DNA of 64,000 nucleotides. Origin: Cyprinodon diabolis (taxonomy: Eukaryota; Chordata; Actinopteri; Cyprinodontiformes; Cyprinodontidae). Shown here in pieces: positions 1 to 6,448 of this stretch (its first letter is position 1; each line of letters starts with the position of its first letter). The notes below the pieces were generated by a model. The model ran no database searches, was not told the DNA's origin, and saw only the letters and a program-made list of their open reading frames with translations. The stretch lies in the NCBI GenBank assembly GCA_030533445.1, contig JARPUW010000279.1, positions 62,001-126,000 on the forward strand, read 5' to 3'. The position numbers and the translations under genes are program-made.

Positions 1-420
1 GACTGAAACCTCTGGACTCACACAATGTCTTCGGAATTACGGTAGGATTAATACTTTTCCTTAAAAACCCTCCAGACCAACCTAAAGTCGATGAGAGTTT
101 CAGCCTTTCTCTATTCTTTTTGAGCTGAAGATGGGAGAGAAACGAATCAGACTATGTGTTTTCACTCGTCATAAATATTTTTCTGAATGACACACATACA
201 CCAAAGTTGGTATAGTTGGAGTCGAAGGATTGCTGATGCTCATGGTGAAAATGTTTTTTGAATAACTCATACGGTTTTTGATCAGTAGTCGTTTGTTCGG
301 TGCCGTTCTTCCCATACAAAAAAGCCTGGGAAGAAGAAACCAATAGTGAGTGCAGCTGTTGTCTGTGTCAGTGAGAGGCTCGTTAAGCGTTGTCAAGGTT
401 ACCAAGCTTCAAACAGATTT
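1..420 (+). repeat. Diverged ~230-bp monomers at the head of unit 1
   Basis: This stretch continues the monomer series of the previous unit's tail. It holds two marker sites, attacggtaggatt near 38 and tacggtttttgatcag at 270, about 232 bp apart, each followed or preceded by cgtttgttcgg- or cttcgga-like sequence. It is a diverged copy of 2274-2700 in the same unit (gactgaaatctctggaccca against gactgaaacctctggactca). It recurs at the head of every unit. Confidence 0.85.
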
Positions 421-590
421 TACCTCTGCTGTTTTAAACAGCACATATTAATCTAATGGAGGGTGAAAGGACTGATTTAACATTGGGAAATGGATACTAT
501 ATGACTGCTGTCCATGACACTTCCCTTGCCACTCAGCACTGATAGACTTTCAAAATAAGACTCCAGGGACCCTACAAAATAAAAGCCTCT
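421..590 (+). repeat. ~295-bp module, copy R1 (5'-truncated)
   Basis: This is the first of three tandem copies of a module that ends in gactttcaaaataagactcc and aaaagcctct. R1 lacks about 120 bp at its left end compared with R2 and R3. Shared internal landmarks are gtgatttaac/ctgatttaac and aatggatactatatgactgctg-like sequence. AATAAA lies at 578-583. Confidence 0.85.
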
Positions 591-881
591 ATATTTTTTA
601 CATATATTTATTGCCCTATATGGCTCAACATTATGACCCAAACTCAACCCCGTTTTAGAGAATAGACTCTAGGAGACTGTTTAAAACACACCCTATAGCA
701 AATTTCAAAATAAAAGCCTCCCATTTCCGCTTCATCTACTGCCCTAATAACATGGAAAAAGAGTGATTTAACGATTGGAAAGTAATCAACTATCATTGAC
801 GGGTCTGAACATTTTCTATAAACACAACTCTGTTGGACTTTCAAAATAAGACTCCAGGGACCCTACAAAATAAAAGCCTCT
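591..881 (+). repeat. ~295-bp module, copy R2
   Basis: The shared end motif gactttcaaaataagactcc starts at 836, 291 bp after its R1 counterpart at 545. The copy contains ggctcaacattatgaccc, caaatttcaaaataaaagcc and acatggaaaaagagtgattt, all with close counterparts in R3. AATAAA motifs lie at 709-714 and 869-874. Confidence 0.88.
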
Positions 882-1180
882 AGATTATAGTAATGCATTA
901 ATTGATGCAAATGGCTCAACATTATGACCCAAACTCTTCCAGGTTGTTTTTATTAGACTCTAGTGACCTTTTCAAAACACACCCCAGAGCAAATTTCACA
1001 ATAAAAGTCTCCCATTTACTCTGTAATACAGCAACTATTCACCTAATAACATGGAAAACCAGTGATTTAACATTTGGAAATGGATTCTATATCACTGCTG
1101 GGCGTGACCCATCTTTTGATGCACATTCATGATAGACTTTCAAAATAAGACTACAAGGACTCTACAGAATAAAAGCCTCT
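882..1180 (+). repeat. ~295-bp module, copy R3
   Basis: The end motif starts at 1135, 299 bp after that of R2. Landmarks are ggctcaacattatgaccc near 912, caaatttcacaataaaag near 990 and acatggaaaaccagtgattt near 1050. AATAAA motifs lie at 1000-1005 and 1168-1173. A C-run indel (acacacccc or acacaccc) at the equivalent of 977 separates units 3, 4, 6, 7, 11, 18 and 19 from the rest. Confidence 0.88.
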
Positions 1181-1256
1181 TCCTTATACACACTCATACA
1201 TTCTGGCATATTGCTCATTGCCATTGGTGATTTCATCACTGCAATGGCTCTTAGAA

Positions 1257-1430
1257 GGCGGGCGGAGCCCGCCAAAGGTGATTACATCACTGCAATGGCT
1301 CTTAGCAGGCGGGCGGAGCCCGCCATTGGTGATTTCATCACTGCAATGGCTCTTAGAAGGCGGGCAGAGCCCGCCATTGGTGATTTTTTTCTTCACTGAG
1401 ATGGCTCCTCGCAGGCGGGCGAAGCCCGCC
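1257..1430 (+). repeat. 51-bp GC-hairpin minisatellite, unit 1, four hairpins
   Basis: Each repeat contains a perfect 7-bp inverted repeat around a three-base loop, GGCGGGC-NNN-GCCCGCC, followed by attggtgatttcatcactgc- and aatggctcttag-like spacer. Hairpins start at 1257 (loop GGA), 1308 (GGA), 1359 (AGA) and 1414 (GAA). Spacings are 51, 51 and 55 bp. Because 51 is a multiple of three, the array stays open in several frames, which produces spurious reading frames. Confidence 0.95.
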
Positions 1431-1601
1431 AACTGGGCTTTACCCACTGTGTTTCAATATGGACAACCCATATTACCCTTGTGCATCATACGCTGTGCAC
1501 GTCTATTTCCCAGATTTCAGCACAAGTGGCACACAGCTCTCTTTACCCATGAACTTGCCCTCTTTCCTTCCCTCAGCAGCCCTCAAAGGCGTAAGCAGTT
1601 G

Positions 1602-1656
1602 GTCTGGGGAGCCCCGACGTCACTTGCCAGGGCCGTATTGGCCCGGTTCCCCAGAC
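1602..1656. repeat. Inverted repeat GTCTGGGGA / TCCCCAGAC with inner hairpin
   Basis: Perfect 9-bp arms lie at 1602-1610 and 1648-1656. Inside them GGGCC (1630-1634) and GGCCC (1640-1644) form a second stem around the loop GTATT. The structure is present in every unit. In unit 8 the right arm is damaged (tcccaagat at the equivalent site near 24147). Type II units change the interior (ccgacatcac, ggccctgttcc) but keep the outer arms otherwise. Confidence 0.85.
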
Positions 1657-1665
1657 GGGCAGTAG

Positions 1666-1713
1666 GTGGCCCCCCTCAAAATTTCTTTAGAAATTTTCTA
1701 GTTGGGGGGCCAC
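1666..1713. repeat. Nested inverted repeat spanning the 66-bp site
   Basis: The outer arms are GTGGCCCCCC (1666-1675) and GGGGGGCCAC (1704-1713), perfect over 10 bp. Between them lies a second perfect palindrome, AAAATTTCT (1678-1686), TT, AGAAATTTT (1689-1697). The right outer arm belongs to the first 66-bp minisatellite copy, so the outer stem exists only in units that carry at least one copy (1, 2, 4, 8, 10, 11, 14 and 18). In units 8 and 14 an ATT or ATTT separates the arms slightly more. The AT-rich inner palindrome is in all units. Confidence 0.85.
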
Positions 1714-1769
1714 ATGCCGAAGGCATGGCCCACCTACTACTATTGCACATATTTATTCCGCGTATTATT
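1704..1769 (+). repeat. 66-bp minisatellite, unit 1, one copy
   Basis: The copy starts with six G and ends in cgtattatt. It contains the hairpin GGGCCA-CA-TGCC-GAA-GGCA-TGGCCC at 1707-1731: stems of 4 and 6 bp, a two-base bulge and a GAA loop closed by C-G. In units without a copy, ctagtt joins attataattc directly, so the copy is a clean insertion or deletion at an ATT run. Confidence 0.93.
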
Positions 1770-1795
1770 ATTATAATTCTCCCGTATACCCAAAA

Positions 1796-1890
1796 CTTCG
1801 GCGTGTAACTAGTCCCGCACGGTTTGGCGGATCGGGCCCAAAGTTGGCACACGCGTCGGGACCAATGGGGTGATGTGTGCTTGTATAAAA
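1796..1890 (+). promoter_or_regulatory. CpG-dense stretch with CCAAT and TATAAAA motifs
   Basis: The stretch from cttcggc to gggaccaat holds about ten CpG sites in 75 bp, in contrast to the AT-rich rest of the unit. CCAAT lies at 1862-1866 and TATAAAA at 1884-1890. The same TATAAAA recurs at 5125, 8294, 11643, 14812, 17980, 21121, 24522, 27694, 30936, 34176, 37345, 40513, 44025, 47194, 50365, 53506, 56777, 59945 and 63114. The layout resembles a Pol II core promoter pointing rightwards, although CCAAT is only 22 bp from TATA, closer than usual. Whether it is transcribed cannot be told from sequence, and chance motif occurrence is possible. Confidence 0.3.
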
Positions 1891-2040
1891 ATTTCTCATT
1901 AGTCCGAAGGTTAGCGAATTATTAGCGAAAACGTCGCAAAAAAATCCCATAGGAAATGAATGGGGAGAGGAAAAAAAAAGCATAAAAAACAGCACTTCAC
2001 TGTGTCAGCATACATTCACCTAGAAAAACAGTTTGAAGCT
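1891..2040. other. Linker between CpG-dense stretch and 230-bp monomers
   Basis: This AT-rich linker (gcgaattattagcgaaaacg, a run of A, and acattcacctagaaaaacag) has no gene or internal repeat that I can see. Its A run (ggaaaaaaaaagc) varies by a base between units, and units 4 and 11 read ggtaaaaaaaagc. The left edge may be the start of another diverged 230-bp monomer. Confidence 0.5.
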
Positions 2041-3207
2041 CAGTTTGTAGATAAATCCTTCGTCTATTTAAAACTGAAGACGGTATGTTGATAACTGCTA
2101 CGGTTTTTGTATAATCAGACCTCAAGCGCCACAAAGTTTTAGCAAAATCCAGCCTGCTAGAGTGGAGCAACTGAAAAGCTAGAGTGTGAGGCAGGCGTTT
2201 TTTAAACACAAAAAAACATTTTAAACTCGCCCTCAAGGCCACATATTTATAGCTAGAGTCACCATTTTTGGTCAGTTTGTAGACTGAAATCTCTGGACCC
2301 ACACAATATCTTCGGAATTACGGTAGGATTAATACTTTTCCTTAAAAACCCTCCAGACCGACCTAAAGTCGATGAAAATCAGAGCCGTTTTTCATTGGTT
2401 TTGGAGCAGAAGAGGGGAGAAAAACGAATCAGACTATGTGTTTTCAACTCGTCATAAATATTTTTCTGAATGACACACATACACCAAAGTTGGCATAGTT
2501 GGAGTCGAAGGATGACTGACGCTCACGGTGAAAACTTTTTTTGAATAACTCATACGGTTTTTGCTCAGCAGTCGTTTGTTCGGAGGACATTTTAAGCACC
2601 TGAAAGCTGAGTGACAGTGACCTGCTGCAGCTAGCTCAATTAGAAGCTTAGGTGTGATGAAACGTTTTTTCTTTTTCTTTCTCTTCCCATTCAGTTTGTA
2701 GATGACCTACAGCCATGAAAGTTACTCCAATTGAAGACAAGATATAGCTGTCGCTTAGATAAAAAGAATTTTTCAGATACCTTTTACGGTTTTTACTCAG
2801 CAGTCGTTTGTTCGGAGGGGTGCTTTAGCAGCTAAAAGGTGAGTGAGAGTGAGGTCCTGCAGTTCAAACAAAGGGAGGAGCAGGTGGGCCAACCATTTTG
2901 TTTGTGCTTCGTTTTGGGTTGTGAAAGACCTACAGACATGAAGGTTACCCCAGTCTGAGACAAAGGATAGATGTTGCTTTCACTGAAAGAATTTTTCAGA
3001 TATCTTTTACGGTTTTTGCTCAGCAGTCGTTTGTTCGGAGGGTAAGCACCTGGAAGCTAGCTGACAGTTAGCTTCTGCAGCAGCCTGCTAGAGTGCAGCT
3101 GCTGAAATCTTAGTGTGAGGCGGCCATTTTTTTCAGATCAAACATCTTATTCTCGCCCTCACGGCCACATATTTGGAGCTACAGTCACCATTTTTGGTCA
3201 GTTTGTA
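2040..3207 (+). repeat. Five diverged ~230-bp monomers in the tail of unit 1
   Basis: The marker TACGG occurs at 2099, 2319, 2553, 2785 and 3008 and continues at 3245 and 3477 in the next unit, with spacings of 220, 234, 232, 223, 237 and 232 bp. In four of these it is tacggttttt, usually followed by ctcagcagtcgtttgttcgg. A second marker, TTTGTAGA or TTGTGAAAGA, precedes it at about 2043, 2274, 2695, 2930 and 3202. The monomers around 2695 and 2930 share gacctacag-catgaa-gttac and aatttttcagata. The tail therefore looks like an old simple satellite that was later captured in the larger unit. Similarity between monomers is patchy, so exact boundaries are uncertain. Confidence 0.75.
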
Positions 3208-4464
3208 GACTGAAACCTCTGGACTCACACAATGTCTTCGGAATTACGGTAGGATTAATACTTTTCCTTAAAAACCCTCCAGACCAACCTAAAGTCGATG
3301 AGAGTTTCAGCCTTTCTCTATTCTTTTTGAGCTGAAGATGGGAGAGAAACGAATCAGACTATGTGTTTTCAACTCGTCATAAATATTTTTCTGAATGACA
3401 CACATACACCAAAGTTGGTATAGTTGGAGTCGAAGGATTGCTGATGCTCATGGTGAAAATGTTTTTTGAATAACTCATACGGTTTTTGATCAGTAGTCGT
3501 TTGTTCGGTGCCGTTCTTCCCATACAAAAAAGCCTGGGAAGAAGAAACCAATAGTGAGTGCAGCTGTTGTCTGTGTCAGTGAGAGGCTCGTTAAGCGTTG
3601 TCAAGGTTACCAAGCTTCAAACAGATTTTACCTCTGCTGTTTTAAACAGCACATATTAATCTAATGGAGGGTGAAAGGACTGATTTAACATTGGGAAATG
3701 GATACTATATGACTGCTGTCCATGACACTTCCCTTGCCACTCAGCACTGATAGACTTTCAAAATAAGACTCCAGGGACCCTACAAAATAAAAGCCTCTAT
3801 ATTTTTTACATATATTTATTGCCCTATATGGCTCAACATTATGACCCAAACTCAACCCCGTTTTAGAGAATAGACTCTAGGAGACTGTTTAAAACACACC
3901 CTATAGCAAATTTCAAAATAAAAGCCTCCCATTTCCGCTTCATCTACTGCCCTAATAACATGGAAAAAGAGTGATTTAACGATTGGAAAGTAATCAACTA
4001 TCATTGACGGGTCTGAACATTTTCTATAAACACAACTCTGTTGGACTTTCAAAATAAAACTCCAGCGACCCTACAAAATCAAAGCCTCTAGATTATACTA
4101 ATGCATTAATTGATGCAAATGGCTCAACATTATGACCCAAACTCTTCCAGGTTGTTTTTATTAGACTCTAGTGACCTTTTCAAAACACACCCCAGAGCAA
4201 ATTTCACAATAAAAGTCTCCCATTTACTCTGTAATACAGCAACTATTCACCTAATAACATGGAAAACCAGTGATTTAACATTTGGAAATGGTTTCCATAT
4301 CACTGCTGGGCGTGACCCATCTTTTGATGCACATTCATGATAGACTTTCAAAATAAGACTACAAGGACTCTACAGAATAAAAGCCTCTTCCTTATACACA
4401 CTCATACATTCTGGCATATTGCTCATTGCCATTGGTGATTTCATCACTGCAATGGCTCTTAGAA

Positions 4465-4665
4465 GGCGGGCGGAGCCCGCCAATGGTAACAGGCGGGCGG
4501 AGCCCGCCAAAGGTGATTACATCACTGCAATGGCTCTTAGCAGGCGGGCAGAGCCCGCCCTTGGTGATTTCATCACTGCAATGGCTCTTAGAAGGCGGGC
4601 AGAGCCCGCCATTGGTGATTTTTTTCTTCACTGAGATGGCTCCTAGCAGGCGGGCGAAGCCCGCC
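4465..4665 (+). repeat. GC-hairpin minisatellite, unit 2, five hairpins
   Basis: Hairpins start at 4465 (GGA), 4492 (GGA), 4543 (AGA), 4594 (AGA) and 4649 (GAA). The second follows a shortened 27-bp repeat with spacer aatggtaaca. The third is followed by cttggtg, a variant shared only with unit 20. All stems are intact. Confidence 0.95.
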
Positions 4666-4938
4666 AACTGGGCTTTACCCACTGTGTTTCAATATGGACA
4701 ACCCATATTACCCTTGTGCATCATACGCTGTGCACGTCTATTTCCCAGATTTCAGCACAAGTGGCACACAGCTCTCTTTGCCCATGAACTTGCCCTCTTT
4801 CCTTCCCTCAGCAGCCCTCAAAGGCGTAAGCAGTTGGTCTGGGGAGCCCCGACGTCACTTGCCAGGGCCGTATTGGCCCGGTTCCCCAGACGGGCAGTAG
4901 GTGGCCCCCCTCAAAATTTCTTTAGAAATTTTCTAGTT

Positions 4939-5013
4939 GGGGGGCCACATGCCGAAGGCATGGCCCACCTACTACTATTGCACATATTTATTCCGCGTAT
5001 TATTATTATTATT
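4939..5013 (+). repeat. 66-bp minisatellite, unit 2, one copy
   Basis: One copy starts at 4939 and is followed by two to three extra ATT repeats before ataattctcccg. Confidence 0.92.
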
Positions 5014-6448
5014 ATAATTCTCCCGTATACCCAAAACTTCGGCGCGTAACTAGTCCCGCACGGTTTGGCGGATCGGGCCCAAAGTTGGCACACGCGTCGG
5101 GACCAATGGGGTGATGTGTGCTTGTATAAAACTTTCTCATTAGTCCGAAGGTTTGCGAATTATTAGCGAAAACGTCGCAAAAAAATCCCATAGGAAATGA
5201 ATGGGGAGAGGAAAAAAAAAGCATAAAAAACAGCACTTCACTGTGTCGGCATACATTCACCTAGAAAAACAGTTTGAAGCTCAGTTTGTAGATAAATCCT
5301 TCGTCTATTTAAAACTGAAGACGGTATGTTGATAACTGCTACGGTTTTTGTATAATCAGACCTCAAGCGCCACAAAGTTTTAGCAAAATCCAGCCTGCTA
5401 GAGTGGAGCAACTGAAAAGCTAGAGTGTGAGGCAGGCGTTTTTTAAACACAAAAAAACATTTTAAACTCGCCCTCACGGCCACATATTTATAGCTAGAGT
5501 CACCATTTTTGGTCAGTTTGTAGACTGAAATCTCTGGACCCACACAATATCTTCGGAATTACGGTAGGATTAATACTTTTCCTTAAAAACCCTCCAGACC
5601 GACCTAAAGTCGATGAAAATCAGAGCCGTTTTTCATTGGTTTTGGAGCAGAAGAGGGGAGAAAAACGAATCAGACTATGTGTTTTAAACTCGTCATAAAT
5701 ATTTTTCTGAATGACACACATACACCAAAGTTGGCATAGTTGGAGTCGAAGGATGACTGACGCTCACGGTGAAAAAATTTTTTGAATAACTCATACGGTT
5801 TTTGCTCAGCAGTCGTTTGTTCGGAGGACATTTTAAGCACCTGAAAGCTGAGTGACAGTGACCTGCTGCAGCTAGCTCAATTAGAAGCTTAGGTGTGATG
5901 AAACGTTTTTTCTTTTTCTTTCTCTTCCCATTCAGTTTGTAGATGATCTACAGCCATGAAAGTTACTCCAATTGAAGACAAGATATAGCTGTCGCTTAGA
6001 TAAAAAGAATTTTTCAGATACCTTTTACGGTTTTTACTCAGCAGTCGTTTGTTCGGAGGGGTGCTTTAGCAGCTAAAAGGTGAGTGAGAGTGAGGTCCTG
6101 CAGTTAAAAGAAAGGGAGGAGCAGGTGGGCCAACCATTTTGTTTGTGCTTCGTTTTGGGTTGTGAAAGACCTACAGACATGAAGGTTACCCCAGTCTGAG
6201 ACAAAGGATAGATGTTGCTTTCACTGAAAGAATTTTTCAGATATCTTTTACGGTTTTTGCTCAGCAGTCGTTTGTTCGGAGGGTAAGCACCTGGAAGCTA
6301 GCTGACAGTTAGCTTCTGCAGCAGCCTGCTAGAGTGCAGCTGCTGAAATCTTAGTGTGAGGCGGCCATTTTTTTCAGATCAAACATCTTATTCTCGCCCT
6401 CACGGCCACATATTTGGAGCTACAGTCACCATTTTTGGTCAGTTTGTA

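Larger units (their letters stand above)
1..3207 (+). repeat. Macrosatellite unit 1 (3,207 bp)
   Basis: This is the reference unit for the sub-features listed separately. Its first half shares private variants with unit 17: a one-base deletion giving ttttcactcgtc near 170, a four-hairpin GC array lacking 27 bp, ctcctcgcagg, and ctctttaccc at 1541. Its second half shares variants with unit 19: tgtcagcatac near 2005, ctcaaggcc at 2231 and aaaactttttttg at 2531. The change of partner falls between about 1550 and 2000. Private to this unit are the TATA-region form tataaaaattt at 1884 and gaaggttagcg at 1906. It carries one 66-bp copy. Confidence 0.97.
3208..6448 (+). repeat. Macrosatellite unit 2 (3,241 bp)
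   Basis: The first half matches unit 20: ggtttccatatcac near 4291 and gcccgcccttgg at 4554 occur only in these two. Private changes at about 4050-4080 (ataaaactccagcgacc and aaaatcaaagcc) alter the conserved AATAAA motif. The tail, with gatgatctacag at 5943, gttaaaagaaagg at 6104 and ttttttcagatc at 6369, matches the tail of unit 16. It has five GC hairpins and one 66-bp copy with a longer ATT run. Confidence 0.97.

Noticed and set aside
644..844. 66-codon minus-strand frame nearly invariant in 19 units
   Set aside because: Surrounding non-coding DNA is equally invariant. The frame is lost in unit 8, and the sister copy R3 of the same module carries no matching frame.
1257..1430. CRISPR-like array
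   Set aside because: Repeats and spacers are both repeated, the palindrome is not separated by unique spacers, no cas-like genes are present, and the context is eukaryotic satellite DNA.
1796..2300. LTR retrotransposon with TATA and polyadenylation signals
   Set aside because: I found no TG...CA-bounded direct repeats, no tRNA primer-binding site, no polypurine tract and no gag or pol reading frame in the unit.
1997..2302. 101-codon minus-strand frame present in most units
   Set aside because: It lies across diverged 230-bp satellite monomers, is cut by a one-base insertion in unit 7 and by a stop in unit 20, and its conservation is explained by whole-unit homogenisation. No domain is recognisable.
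1..3207. Ribosomal DNA intergenic spacer or histone/snRNA cluster
   Set aside because: No unit contains any stretch resembling 18S, 5.8S, 28S or 5S rRNA, histone genes or snRNA.
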